From the NCBI RefSeq assembly GCF_001941825.1, contig NZ_CP019038.1, positions 2,232,001 to 2,296,000 on the forward strand: a DNA stretch of 64,000 nucleotides. Reading direction: 5' to 3'. Below the pieces are notes generated by a model that had not been told where the DNA came from, made no database searches, and saw only the letters and a program-made list of their open reading frames with translations. Shown here in pieces: positions 18,500-27,439 of the stretch; the stretch's first letter is position 1; each line of letters begins with the position of its first letter. This stretch comes from Massilia putida. Lineage in GTDB: Bacteria; Pseudomonadota; Gammaproteobacteria; Burkholderiales; Burkholderiaceae_D. Made by a program: the position numbers and the translations under genes.

Positions 18500-19201
18500 A
18501 TGCCAGCCTCCTTCCCTCCTCTTCGCAGCGGGCGCCTGCTGGTGCCGTTCCTGCTCGCCCTCGCCGCGGCGGCCGCCTGCGCGCACGGCGTCGCCGCCGA
18601 CGACAAGGCGTATTTCGAACAAAGCAGCGGCGCCCACATCGTGCCGTTCATCTACCTGGGCGCCAAGCACATGGTCACCGGCTACGACCACCTGCTGTTC
18701 CTGTTCGGCGTGATCTTCTTCCTGTACCGGCTGAAGGACGTGGGCGCCTACGTGACGTTGTTCGCGCTCGGGCACAGCATCACGCTGCTGAGCGGGGTGC
18801 TGAGCGAGACCCGCGTGAACCCCTACGTCATCGACGCCATCATCGGCTTTTCGGTGGTCTACAAGGCGCTCGACAACATGGGGGCGCTGCGGCGCCTGCT
18901 CGGGTTCCAGCCCAACACCAAGGCCGCGGTACTGGTGTTCGGCCTGTTCCACGGTTTCGGGCTGGCCACCAAGCTGCAGGAACTGGCGCTGTCGCAGGAC
19001 GGGCTGGTGCCGAACATCCTGTCGTTCAACGTCGGCGTGGAGATCGGCCAGATGCTCGCCCTGTCCGCGATCCTGATCGCGATGGGCTACTGGCGCCGCA
19101 GCGCCGCCTTCGGCCGCCAGGCCTTCAATGCGAACGTCGTGCTGATGATCGCGGGATTCGTCCTCATGGGTTACCAACTCACCGGCTTTGCCGTCACCTG
19201 A
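18500..19201 (+). CDS. HupE/UreJ-family membrane protein
   Basis: A 233-residue membrane protein with a cleavable signal and about six helices. It shows the conserved TGYDHLLFLFGVIFFLY (about 57-73) and LFALGHSITLL, and a later LFHGFGLA; these His-containing motifs are typical of HupE/UreJ, which carry nickel or related metals. It lies 22 bases after the binding protein gene and 13 before the next, so it is in the same operon. Metal transport is inferred from the family. Confidence 0.78.
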   Translation: MPASFPPLRSGRLLVPFLLALAAAAACAHGVAADDKAYFEQSSGAHIVPFIYLGAKHMVTGYDHLLFLFGVIFFLYRLKDVGAYVTLFALGHSITLLSGVLSETRVNPYVIDAIIGFSVVYKALDNMGALRRLLGFQPNTKAAVLVFGLFHGFGLATKLQELALSQDGLVPNILSFNVGVEIGQMLALSAILIAMGYWRRSAAFGRQAFNANVVLMIAGFVLMGYQLTGFAVT

Positions 19202-19214
19202 CCAGGAAGACATC

Positions 19215-19799
19215 ATGACTACCTACGACACCACTGTCCTGCCCACCCTGCCGCAGCTGGGCAAGGCCACCGCGGTCGCGCTCGCGGTGGCCGGCGCGAT
19301 CCTCGTCGGCGCCGTGCTGCCGGCCGAATACGGCATCGACCCGAGCGGCATCGGCAAGGCTCTCGGCCTCACGCAATTGAACGGCGCCGCGCGCCAGGCC
19401 GCGGAAGTGGCGCCGGCACCGGCCACCGCCACCGGTGCGACGGTGACGCAGACCGAGCACGCGTTCCGCACCGACGACATGAGCATCACCCTGCAGCCCG
19501 GCGAGGGCGCCGAGGTCAAGGCCGCGATCCGCAAGGGCGAGCAGTTCACGTTCAGCTGGGCCTCCGAAGGGGGGCCCGTCAAGGCGGACATGCACGGCGA
19601 GCCGTTCAACGCGGGCCCGCGCGAGTTCAGCACCTACTGGAAGGTGGCCCGGCAGGAAGCCGGACGCGGCACGTTCACCGCGCCGTTCGACGGCATCCAC
19701 GGCTGGTTCTGGCGCAACAAGGGCAAGACGCCGGTGACGATCCGCGTGCTGGTCAGCGGCTTCCACGACAAGCTGTTCCGCCCCGAGCCGGCGGCCTGA
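19215..19799 (+). CDS. Membrane-anchored periplasmic protein of unknown function
   Basis: A 194-residue protein with one N-terminal membrane segment (about 19-36) and a periplasmic part (from about 75) that ends in a compact domain with GWFWRNKGKTPVTIRVLVSGFH. It resembles the transmembrane anchor proteins found next to HupE-like and PepSY-reductase genes, but I know no function. It is 13 bases after the HupE-like gene and 5 before the reductase, so it may help deliver a metal or electrons to these partners. Confidence 0.6.
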   Translation: MTTYDTTVLPTLPQLGKATAVALAVAGAILVGAVLPAEYGIDPSGIGKALGLTQLNGAARQAAEVAPAPATATGATVTQTEHAFRTDDMSITLQPGEGAEVKAAIRKGEQFTFSWASEGGPVKADMHGEPFNAGPREFSTYWKVARQEAGRGTFTAPFDGIHGWFWRNKGKTPVTIRVLVSGFHDKLFRPEPAA

Positions 19800-19804
19800 G
19801 CCCG

Positions 19805-21781
19805 ATGCGTCCCGTCCTCAAGCGCCTGCATCGCTGGACCGGACTCGCGGCCGGCCCGGCCTTCGTGATGGTGGCGCTGACCGGGTCGGTCCTGGCGCTG
19901 CGCCCCCCGCCCGACGCGGCGCCGGGGACGGCCGCATGCGCCGCGCCGCTGGCGCTCGACACGCTCGTCGCGCGCGCGCGTGGCGCGAGTCCCGCCGCCG
20001 GTCCGCTCCGCTTCCTGCGCCTGTCGGCCACGCCCGGCGCCGCCTGGCGCGTCCGCTTCGACGACGGCCGCTGGATCGACGTCGATCCGTGCAGCGGCCG
20101 CGTCCTCGGCAGCCAGGCGGTCTACGGCGGCACGTTCGGGACGATCGCCCGGATCCACATCTTCGGCTTCCTGCCCGCGCAGGAAGGGGTGGCGGGCACG
20201 TTCGCGCTGCTGTTCCTCGTCGCGATGGGCGGCGCCGGCGCGGTGTTGTGGCGCCCCACCCGGCGTACGCTGAAGGCGGCTTTGCGCGCGCCGTCCGGCC
20301 TGCGCGGCCAGGCCCGCTGGCGCGGCCTGCACCGCACGGCCGCCCTGTACGCGCTGCCGGTGCTGCTGACTTCCGCCCTCACCGGCCTGCCCCAGGCATT
20401 CCACTGGGGCGACAGTCCGCCGCCGCCGGCGTGGCCCCATGCCGGCGCCAGGGGCGCGCCGCGCGTCTCGCTGCAGCGGATGTGGGAGCAGGCGCAGGCC
20501 CTCGTGCCGCATCCGCGCCGGGTCCAGGTCCGCATGCCCGCCGCGCCGGACATGCCGGTCACCTTCGCGATGGTCGGCGCCGACGCGCCGCACGCGAACG
20601 CCCTGAGCTACGTGCGCGTCGACCCCGACGGCGCCCGTCCGGCCGGATTCGTCCCGTACGGGAGGAACCCGGCGGCGCATCGCGCGTACCTGTTCGCCGC
20701 CGCCCTGCACTACGGCTGGATCGGCGGCGTGGCCGGGCAGCTGCTGCTCGCGCTGGGTGCCCTGGCCGTGCCGCTGCTGGCCTGGACCGGCACGGCCGCC
20801 TGGCTGCGCGGCCGGCGCCGGCATCCCGTGCGCCTGCAGGCCGTCGTGGCCGACAAGCGCATCGAGGCCGAGGATGTGTGCGTGTTCGAGCTGGCGGCCG
20901 CGGACGGCGGGCGCCTGCCCGCTTTCCGCGCCGGCGCGCACATCGACGTGCACCTGCCGGACGGCCTGGTGCGCCAATATTCGCTGTGCGGCGACCCGCG
21001 CGACCGGCGCCGCTACCGCATCGCGGTGCTGAAGGCCGCGCCGTCGCGCGGCGGCTCCCGGGCGCTGCACGAGATTGTCCGTACCGGCGACCGGATCGAG
21101 ATCGGCGCGCCGAAGAACCATTTCGCCCTCGCCGGCGGCGCCGCGCGCACGCTGCTGTTCGCCGGCGGCATCGGCATCACGCCCATCATCTGCATGGCCG
21201 ACACGCTCGCGCGTGCGGGCGCCGAGTTCGAACTGCACTACTGCGTGCGCACGCCGCGCCGCGCCGCGTTCGCGCAACGGCTGATGCGCGCGCCCTACGC
21301 CGGGCGGGTGCACTTCCACTACGGCGAAGCGGCCGGAGGACGGCGGCTCGACCTGCCGTCCGTGCTGGCCGGCGCGGACGCGCGCACCCACCTGTATGTC
21401 TGCGGCCCGGCCGGTTTCATGGACGCGGTGCGCGACTGCGCGCTGGCGCACGGGTGGGATCCGTCGCGGATCCACCGCGAGCATTTCGCGCAAGCGGCGC
21501 AAGCGGCGCCCGCGCGGCCGTTCGACATCCGCATCGCCAGCAGCGGCGCGGTCGTCCACGTGCCGGCCGACACGAGCGCCCTGGACGCGCTGGCCCGGCA
21601 CGGCATCCACGTGCCCAGCGCCTGCCGCCAGGGCCTGTGCGGCACCTGCCTGACGGGCGTGCTGGACGGCGAACCCGAGCACCGCGACCTGTTCCTCGAC
21701 GACACACGGCGCGCACGCAACGACTGCATGGCGCCGTGCTGCTCGCGCGCGCGCGGCCCGTCGCTGACCTTGGACCTGTAA
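19805..21781 (+). CDS. PepSY-type membrane protein fused to a ferredoxin-NAD(P) reductase and 2Fe-2S ferredoxin
   Basis: A 658-residue fusion. Residues 1-340 form a PepSY-TM unit with membrane helices (LKRLHRWTGLAAGPAFVMV at the start). From about 345 comes an FAD/NAD reductase of the phthalate dioxygenase reductase type (RQYSLCGD for FAD, GGIGITPI for NAD, YVCGPAGFM). The C-terminus (about 575-658) is a plant-type ferredoxin with CRQGLCGTC and a distal Cys in NDCMAPC. It probably passes electrons from NAD(P)H across the inner membrane, for example to reduce an imported ferric or cupric complex. Last gene of its operon. Confidence 0.83.
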   Translation: MRPVLKRLHRWTGLAAGPAFVMVALTGSVLALRPPPDAAPGTAACAAPLALDTLVARARGASPAAGPLRFLRLSATPGAAWRVRFDDGRWIDVDPCSGRVLGSQAVYGGTFGTIARIHIFGFLPAQEGVAGTFALLFLVAMGGAGAVLWRPTRRTLKAALRAPSGLRGQARWRGLHRTAALYALPVLLTSALTGLPQAFHWGDSPPPPAWPHAGARGAPRVSLQRMWEQAQALVPHPRRVQVRMPAAPDMPVTFAMVGADAPHANALSYVRVDPDGARPAGFVPYGRNPAAHRAYLFAAALHYGWIGGVAGQLLLALGALAVPLLAWTGTAAWLRGRRRHPVRLQAVVADKRIEAEDVCVFELAAADGGRLPAFRAGAHIDVHLPDGLVRQYSLCGDPRDRRRYRIAVLKAAPSRGGSRALHEIVRTGDRIEIGAPKNHFALAGGAARTLLFAGGIGITPIICMADTLARAGAEFELHYCVRTPRRAAFAQRLMRAPYAGRVHFHYGEAAGGRRLDLPSVLAGADARTHLYVCGPAGFMDAVRDCALAHGWDPSRIHREHFAQAAQAAPARPFDIRIASSGAVVHVPADTSALDALARHGIHVPSACRQGLCGTCLTGVLDGEPEHRDLFLDDTRRARNDCMAPCCSRARGPSLTLDL

Positions 21782-21799
21782 CGCCCGTGCATAGGGTGG

Positions 21800-21889
21800 T
21801 CATTCGGGGCGGAGACCCGAATGAAACATGCCCACGCGTTACGCCGGCATAATGCGAACGTCACGCGTGGCACAGGGTGCCCGCCCTAC
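21800..21889. repeat. Dispersed intergenic repeat, copy 1
   Basis: A hairpin with 9-base arms (21800-21808 and 21816-21824) is followed by an inverted pair CCACGCGT (21832-21839) / ACGCGTGG (21863-21870) and a dyad GGCAC-AGG-GTGCC (21869-21881). The last 21 bases (21869-21889) recur exactly at 55968-55988, and the 21854-21881 part matches 47729-47764 in inverted order. It fills the gap between two convergent genes and may also end transcription. Confidence 0.6.
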
Positions 21890-21938
21890 AAAAAAGGAAA
21901 GCCGCGGCCTTCCCTTCTTGCTGCCTCGGCGCGAACGC

Positions 21939-22310
21939 TCAGTGGACGACGAACGTCGCCGGCACCTTGGTCTTGTCGGCCAGGATCAGCACGGCCGTCA
22001 CCCTGGCGCCCTTGGCGGCCTGCGCGCCGACCGCCTCGAGCTTGTTGCCGCCGGCCGGCTTGAGCGGATAGTCGGCCTTGGCGGCGCCGTTCTGGACGCT
22101 CAGGTGGCCGGTCACGCCGGCGCTCGGCATCGGGTCGCCGTCGTCCTCGACGTACAGCTCGATCTTGCCGCTGCAGGGCACCAGCTCGAGCCAGGTCTCG
22201 CCCACTGCCTGCACGATGCCGCCGTGGTTCGGCGTGGGGGTGCCGTGGCCGTGGGCGGTCGACAGGACCAGCGCGGCGGCCGCCAGCGGGAAGGATATGG
22301 ATCGTTTCAC
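21939..22310 (-). CDS. Small exported protein of the receptor operon
   Basis: A 123-residue protein with a signal peptide (cut near AHG) leaving a His-rich mature start (HGTPTPNHGG). The rest looks like one beta-sandwich domain. It follows the DUF4198 gene by 28 bases and is the last gene of the receptor operon. The His-rich N-terminus suggests metal binding, as in small periplasmic partners of metal importers, but I do not recognise the family. Confidence 0.6.
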   Translation of the reverse strand: MKRSISFPLAAAALVLSTAHGHGTPTPNHGGIVQAVGETWLELVPCSGKIELYVEDDGDPMPSAGVTGHLSVQNGAAKADYPLKPAGGNKLEAVGAQAAKGARVTAVLILADKTKVPATFVVH

Positions 22311-22338
22311 GATGGTGTCTCCACAAAAAGGGGCGCGT

Positions 22339-23082
22339 TCATTCCGGTGCGTGCGGCAGCACGAACGAGAGCGAGGCCAGGTGTTCGAGATGGTCGTATT
22401 TCGCCGGCTCTTCGGAGGGCGAATTGAAGATGGCGACGATCACGTTGAGGCCCTGGTTGCGCACCGCGATCGTGACGGTACCGTCGGCGCCCGTCAGCAC
22501 CGGCTTGCCGTCCGGGTCGTTCAGCCAGTCGTGCATGACCTTCGCGCCGGCCACCGGCTTGCCCTTGTAGTAGACGCGCAGCTTGATCGGCTGGCCCATC
22601 AGTTCGGGCAACCTGGCCTCCACCGGCACGATCTGCAGCGTCTGGCCCGGCAGCAGCGGCAACGGCTTGGCGAGCTGGCCGCGGATATGGACTGCGTATT
22701 TGGTATTCTTTTCGCTGACGGTCGCGGTGGGCTGCTCGTCGCGGCCCTGCTTGTGCCACTTCCCGTCCGGCGTGCGGCTCCACGTGCCGTTGTCCAGCAC
22801 CGCGGACACGATCGCCGGCTGGTTCTCCAGGTCGACCAGCAGCAGGCGCCCGTCCACATGCAGCGAGGCGGGCACGGGCTTGCCGTCGGCGTCGTAGCCA
22901 TTCATGCTGGTCACCTGCGGGAAGCGCTTGACGGCGTCGAGGTCGTCGGCCCCCACGCCGTACAACAGCGCCAGCTGGGTGGCGCGCTGCGCGAACCAGA
23001 TGCCGTGCGACTGGGCCGCGCCGGTCGCGGCCAGGCCGGCGACGAGGGCCGCCAGCGCGAATGCTTTGTTCAGACGTTTCAT
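22339..23082 (-). CDS. DUF4198-family periplasmic protein (NikK-like)
   Basis: A 247-residue exported protein; the mature chain begins near QSHGIWFAQR, so a His sits close to the N-terminus as in DUF4198 proteins. The C-terminal third is a carboxypeptidase-regulatory-like sandwich (GKPVAGAKVMHDWLNDPDG). DUF4198 includes NikK, a periplasmic part of some nickel/cobalt importers. It follows the TonB receptor by 34 bases in the same operon, so a part in metal or metal-chelate uptake is likely. Confidence 0.75.
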   Translation of the reverse strand: MKRLNKAFALAALVAGLAATGAAQSHGIWFAQRATQLALLYGVGADDLDAVKRFPQVTSMNGYDADGKPVPASLHVDGRLLLVDLENQPAIVSAVLDNGTWSRTPDGKWHKQGRDEQPTATVSEKNTKYAVHIRGQLAKPLPLLPGQTLQIVPVEARLPELMGQPIKLRVYYKGKPVAGAKVMHDWLNDPDGKPVLTGADGTVTIAVRNQGLNVIVAIFNSPSEEPAKYDHLEHLASLSFVLPHAPE

Positions 23083-23116
23083 GTCGTTGCCTCTTGCGGG
23101 ACGTGGATAATCGGTT

Positions 23117-25243
23117 TCAGAAGGTATGGCGCACGGTCAGCGACACCGTGCGCGTGGCGCCGGGCATGACCCAGACCTGGCTGTACGAGCTGGCGTAATA
23201 GCTCTTGTTGAACAGGTTGTCGACGTTGAGCGACACCCGGGTTTTCTTGGTCGGCGCGTACGACGAGATCAGGCGGAAGATCGTGTAGGCCGGCAGTTCG
23301 AAGTCGCTGCTGGCCGCGACGTCGCCCAGGCGCGCGCCGACGTAGTTCACGCCGCCGCCCAGCGAGGCCTTGCCCGGACCGAGCGGGAAGCTCTGCGTCA
23401 GCACGACCGACGCGCTGTTCTTCGGCACGTTGGGAAAGCGGCTGCCGGTGACGATCGTCGCGTCGCCCTTGGTGACCTTGGCGTCGGTGTAGGCATACGA
23501 CGCCGACAGCTTCAGGTCGCGCGCGATCTCGCCCGAGACGTCGAATTCCACACCCTTGCTGGCGACCTCGCCGGCCGGCAGCGAGAAGTCGGTATTGATC
23601 GGATTGGTGGTCAGCACGTTCTTCTTGGTGATGCGGTACAGCGCCAGCGTGCCGCTCAACCGGTTGGTGTCGTACTTCGCGCCGACCTCGTACGACTTGC
23701 TCTGCTCCGGCGGGAACGCCTGGTTGTCGATGCTGATGCCGTCGTTCGGACGGAACGCGCGCGCGGCGGTGGCATACAGCGACAACTGCTTGTCCGGCTG
23801 ATACACGAGGCCCGCGCGCGGGCTCGTGGCGTCCGGGCTCTGCTTGTTGGTCGCGTTCTGGCGATAGTTGATGACCTGCTGGTCGGCGCTGTCGCGGCGC
23901 GCGCCGACCAGCATCTTCCACTGGTCGGTCAGGTCGATCTGGTCCTGCGCGTAGACGCCATGCGCGCGCTGGTCGGATTTCGTGCTGATCGACAGCGTCA
24001 TCGGATCGGCGACGCCGCCGTACACGGGATTGTAGATGTCGATCGCGTACGGATTGCCGGCGTTCGGATTGCGCCGGTACTGGATGCGGCGGTCGTCGAA
24101 CTTGTAGGCGTCCACGCCGAACAGCAGGTTATGCCGGATCGGGCCGGTGGCGACCTTGCCGAGGAGTTCCAGGCGCCCGGAGCGGTCGATGGCACTGTTG
24201 TCGTTGAGGCGGTGCTGGCGGCGCAGGGTGCGGCCGTCCGCCAGCAGGTTGTTGGCCTGGCTCGACAGGCCGTACAGCAAGCTGCTGCGGTAGGCCACGC
24301 CCGTCTGCAGCGACCAGTCGTCGTTGAACGGATGCTGGATGAAGACCTGGTGGCCCAGCGAGCGGATGGTCACCGGACCGTCCGCCGGCTCGCCCAGGAA
24401 ACGCGACACGGGGATCAGGCCGAGCACCTTGTTGACGGCCACGACGCCGCGGTCGAACGGCGCGCGCTGCTCGACCGCCTCGACCTCGTACGACACCGTG
24501 GTCGCCTCGCCGACCAGCCAGATGAAGGACGGCGATATGAACTTGCGCTCGTGCTTGAGCCGGTCGCGGAAGCTGTCGCCCTTTTCCCAGGCGGCGTTCA
24601 GGCGGTAAGCCAGGGTCTCGCTGATCGGACCGGTGAAATCGACGGCGCCGCGCCGGGTCCGATGGCTCGCGAGCGTGCCTTCGATCGTGTACTCGGGCTG
24701 GAAGCGCGGCTTTTTGGTGGTGATGTTGACGGTGCCGCCCGGCTCGCCGCGGCCGTACAGCGCGGCGGACGGTCCCTTGAGGATTTCCACCGACTGCGTG
24801 TTCACGCCGTCGCGCAGGCCGTTGTAGCCGCGGCTGGAACTGAAGCCGTTGACCATGTAGTCGGACCCGAAGTTCGGATCACCGGTGAAGCCGCGCATGG
24901 CATAGCTGTCCCACAGGCCGCCGAAATTGCTGGCGCGCGAGATGCCGCTGGAGAGATCGAGCGCGCCGGCCAGGTCGGTCACGCCGACGTCCTTCAGCAG
25001 GTCGGCCGTGATCACGCGCACGCTTTGCGGCAGGTCCTGCAGCAAGGTGTCGGTCTTGGTGGCGCCGGTGGCCGACAGGCTGCGGTAATTCTGGCGCTGG
25101 GCCGTGATGACGACGGTCTTGGTCGGCTCGCCCGCCGCCGGCGCCGCGTCGGCGGTGGGTGCATCGGGTTCCGCGGCCAGGGCGACGATCGGATAGGTGG
25201 CGGCCAGGAACAGGGCCAGGGTGTGGTACCGGGACGGATACAT
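23117..25243 (-). CDS. TonB-dependent siderophore-type receptor
   Basis: A 708-residue receptor ending in a C-terminal Phe (TVRHTF), the normal barrel end. The signal peptide is about 1-24 (ALAAEP), a TonB-box-like KTVVITAQR is near 42-50, the plug is about 65-175 with GRGEPGGTVNITTKKP, then the barrel. ATG at 25243 follows AGGAG; an upstream in-frame ATG at 25282 lies before it. The siderophore-receptor subfamily suggests a ferric or other metal complex as ligand. The promoter carries the same block as the ABC importer operon at 27440. Confidence 0.9.
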   Translation of the reverse strand: MYPSRYHTLALFLAATYPIVALAAEPDAPTADAAPAAGEPTKTVVITAQRQNYRSLSATGATKTDTLLQDLPQSVRVITADLLKDVGVTDLAGALDLSSGISRASNFGGLWDSYAMRGFTGDPNFGSDYMVNGFSSSRGYNGLRDGVNTQSVEILKGPSAALYGRGEPGGTVNITTKKPRFQPEYTIEGTLASHRTRRGAVDFTGPISETLAYRLNAAWEKGDSFRDRLKHERKFISPSFIWLVGEATTVSYEVEAVEQRAPFDRGVVAVNKVLGLIPVSRFLGEPADGPVTIRSLGHQVFIQHPFNDDWSLQTGVAYRSSLLYGLSSQANNLLADGRTLRRQHRLNDNSAIDRSGRLELLGKVATGPIRHNLLFGVDAYKFDDRRIQYRRNPNAGNPYAIDIYNPVYGGVADPMTLSISTKSDQRAHGVYAQDQIDLTDQWKMLVGARRDSADQQVINYRQNATNKQSPDATSPRAGLVYQPDKQLSLYATAARAFRPNDGISIDNQAFPPEQSKSYEVGAKYDTNRLSGTLALYRITKKNVLTTNPINTDFSLPAGEVASKGVEFDVSGEIARDLKLSASYAYTDAKVTKGDATIVTGSRFPNVPKNSASVVLTQSFPLGPGKASLGGGVNYVGARLGDVAASSDFELPAYTIFRLISSYAPTKKTRVSLNVDNLFNKSYYASSYSQVWVMPGATRTVSLTVRHTF

Positions 25244-25379
25244 GCGAACTCCTGATCTCTTAGATGCTGTTGAACTTTGCAAAAGTCTCTTTTTGATTCC
25301 CGGCCTATGCTTCCGGCCGTCGATCCCGTCGTCTGCGTCTGCCCGCTGCGCAGTGTTCGTTTGCGGTGTCGATAGGAGT

Positions 25380-25448
25380 GATTACAACATGGTGATCTCG
25401 TCCGGTTATCGTGTAATGACGGCGTCACAAAACAGAAACCGTTGTTTT
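25380..25448 (-). promoter_or_regulatory. Shared long promoter block, copy B (before the TonB receptor)
   Basis: Read on the minus strand, block 1 AAAACAACGGTTTCTGTTT starts at 25448, block 2 CATTACACGATAAC at 25418 and block 3 TGTTGTAATC at 25389, the same 59-base step from block 1 to block 3 as in copies A and C. TGTAAT is the likely -10. The leader to the ATG is then about 130 bases. The 303-base gap 25244-25546 holds this and nothing else I can name. Confidence 0.6.
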
Positions 25449-25546
25449 CGGCGGGCGAATCAGCACAGCTTGCTGCCCGCAGCATCGCTGCACGCGGCCG
25501 GTGCGTGCGCCGTGCCGGCGCCCCGCAACGGCGCACGGCCGCCCAC

Positions 25547-27028
25547 CTAGTCGGGCAGCGCGAAGTCGACCAGCACGCTCTTGAAACGCAGGTTGGCCTC
25601 GTAGGCCTGGCGTCCCAGGTCCTTGCCGATGCCCGAGCGCTTGTAGCCGCCGGTCGGTATCACGAAGTCGTTGCTGCGGCCATAGCGGTTGATCCAGACG
25701 GTGCCCGCCTCGAGACGGCGCGCGAAGCGCAACGCGCGGCCGATGTCCGCCGTGTGCAGTCCGGAGGCGAGACCATAGGCGGGATGGTCGGCCAGCGCCA
25801 GCGCCTCGTCGTCGTCGTCGAAGGTTTGCACGGTCAGCACGGGACCGAAGATCTCGTCGCGCACCGCCTCCATGTCGGCATGCACGCCGGTCAGGATGGT
25901 GGGCGCGTAATAGCCGCCGTCGCCTGCCGCGGCAAGCAGCCTGCCGCCGGTCACGATCTGCGCACCGGCCTGCACGGTGCGCTGCACGACGCCGTCGATG
26001 CGCGCGGCGTCGGACGGGCGGATGATCGGAGGCAGCGTCGTGTCCGCATGCCACGTCGGCCCGGCCTTGAGCGCGGCGAAGGCGCCGGCGATGCCGTCGA
26101 CCAGGCGCTCGGCCACGCCGCGCTGCACGATCAGGCGCGAGCCCGCCACGCACACCTGGCCGGCATTGCCGGCGATGGCGCCGGCCACCATGCGTGCCGC
26201 GCGGTCGATATCGGGCGCGTCGGCGAACACGATCTGCGGACTCTTGCCGCCCAACTCCAGCGTGACGGGCTTCGTGCCGCACTCGGCGCACGCGGCCATG
26301 ATGGCCGCGCCGGTGCGCGTGGAGCCGGTGAAGGTCACCTTGGCGATGCGCGGATGGCGCACGAGCGCATCGCCGGTCTCGTGCCCGGTGCCCTGGACGA
26401 CGTTGAAGATCCCGGGCGGCATGCCGGCGGCGATGGCCAGTTCGGCCAGGCGCAGCACCGAGAACGGCGTCAGCTCGGACGGTTTCAGGACCACGGCGTT
26501 GCCGGCCGCCAGGGCCGGCGCGATCTTCCACGATGCCATCACCAACGGAAAATTCCATGGCGCGATCGCGCCGATCATGCCATACGGCTCGGCGATCGTC
26601 ATGCCCAGGCTGTCGCTGCGCGTGGCCGCGACCTCGCCGCCCAGCTTGTCCGCCAGCTCGGCGAAGAAACGGATCCCCTCGGCGGTAAAGGGCACATCCC
26701 AGGCCAGCGCATCGCGGATCGGCCGGGTCGAGCCCACGCTCTCCAGCGGCGCCAGCGTGGACGCATCGGCTTCCACCAGGTCGGCCCAGCGGCGCAGCAC
26801 GCGCGCCCGCTCGCGCGGCGGGCGGCGCGCCCAGTCGCCGTACCTGAACGCGTGCCAGGCGTTCTGCACGGCGCGATCGACCAGCGCGGCGTCGGCCACC
26901 GGCAGCTCGCCATACGCCCGGTTGTCGGAAGGACGGCGCACCTCCAGGCCCGCCCGGTCGTCGACCCAGGTGCCGCCGATGAAGTGCGCGCCGCGTACCG
27001 CCACCGAGTCGGGATTCAGGTTTTCCAT
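25547..27028 (-). CDS. NAD(P)-dependent aldehyde dehydrogenase
   Basis: A 493-residue enzyme with E258 (LELGG) and nucleophile C293 (GQVC) and the PWNFP segment at 157-161. It belongs with betaine-aldehyde or gamma-glutamyl-aminobutyraldehyde dehydrogenases rather than the GabD-like enzyme at 11722. The start at 27028 is supported by AAAGGAT eight bases upstream; the in-frame ATG at 27037 lies too close to that site. It is divergent from the eight-gene flavoprotein/ABC operon and may oxidise an aldehyde released by those oxidases. Confidence 0.87.
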   Translation of the reverse strand: MENLNPDSVAVRGAHFIGGTWVDDRAGLEVRRPSDNRAYGELPVADAALVDRAVQNAWHAFRYGDWARRPPRERARVLRRWADLVEADASTLAPLESVGSTRPIRDALAWDVPFTAEGIRFFAELADKLGGEVAATRSDSLGMTIAEPYGMIGAIAPWNFPLVMASWKIAPALAAGNAVVLKPSELTPFSVLRLAELAIAAGMPPGIFNVVQGTGHETGDALVRHPRIAKVTFTGSTRTGAAIMAACAECGTKPVTLELGGKSPQIVFADAPDIDRAARMVAGAIAGNAGQVCVAGSRLIVQRGVAERLVDGIAGAFAALKAGPTWHADTTLPPIIRPSDAARIDGVVQRTVQAGAQIVTGGRLLAAAGDGGYYAPTILTGVHADMEAVRDEIFGPVLTVQTFDDDDEALALADHPAYGLASGLHTADIGRALRFARRLEAGTVWINRYGRSNDFVIPTGGYKRSGIGKDLGRQAYEANLRFKSVLVDFALPD

Positions 27029-27271
27029 CGAGATCATCCTTTAGTAGATTACATATAAGAAAACCCTTCGATGCTACCCCCGGGCCCGCAGCATTTAATG
27101 CGGTCGCAGGCATCCAAACTGCGCCAAGGTGGCGTAGTTCGTGCTTCTTCACAAGATCATGCTGCACGGCGAAGCGGCCCCTTTCGCTCTGGAGAATGCG
27201 TGTCCCGGGCCGCGCACGGGGCCATGCGGGCGTCGTCGACGCCGCAGCAATCCATGCTGTGCGATGCCGCC

Positions 27272-27340
27272 AAAACCGTTATTTCTGTTTCATCCGGCCA
27301 GCAAAACGGGATAATGCGGCAGAGCCGACATGGTGTAATG
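27272..27340 (+). promoter_or_regulatory. Shared long promoter block, copy C (before the HAD/ABC operon)
   Basis: Block 1 AAAACCGTTATTTCTGTTT is at 27272-27290, block 2 CAAAACGGGATAAT at 27302-27315 and block 3 TGGTGTAATG at 27331-27340. In this copy AAAAC recurs 31 bases apart (27272 and 27303), about three helix turns. Start of transcription would be near 27346, 94 bases before the first gene. The 411-base gap 27029-27439 holds this block and, near 27048-27056, an AT-rich stretch that may be the -10 of the divergent dehydrogenase. Confidence 0.6.
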
Positions 27341-27439
27341 AGTCTCGGAAACACGGTCGTCGTAACGGCGGCGGTGTCGACGCCCCCTTTCATGACGCAT
27401 GCACCGCGTGCGCACAACCGTTGACGATAGGAAGAACAG

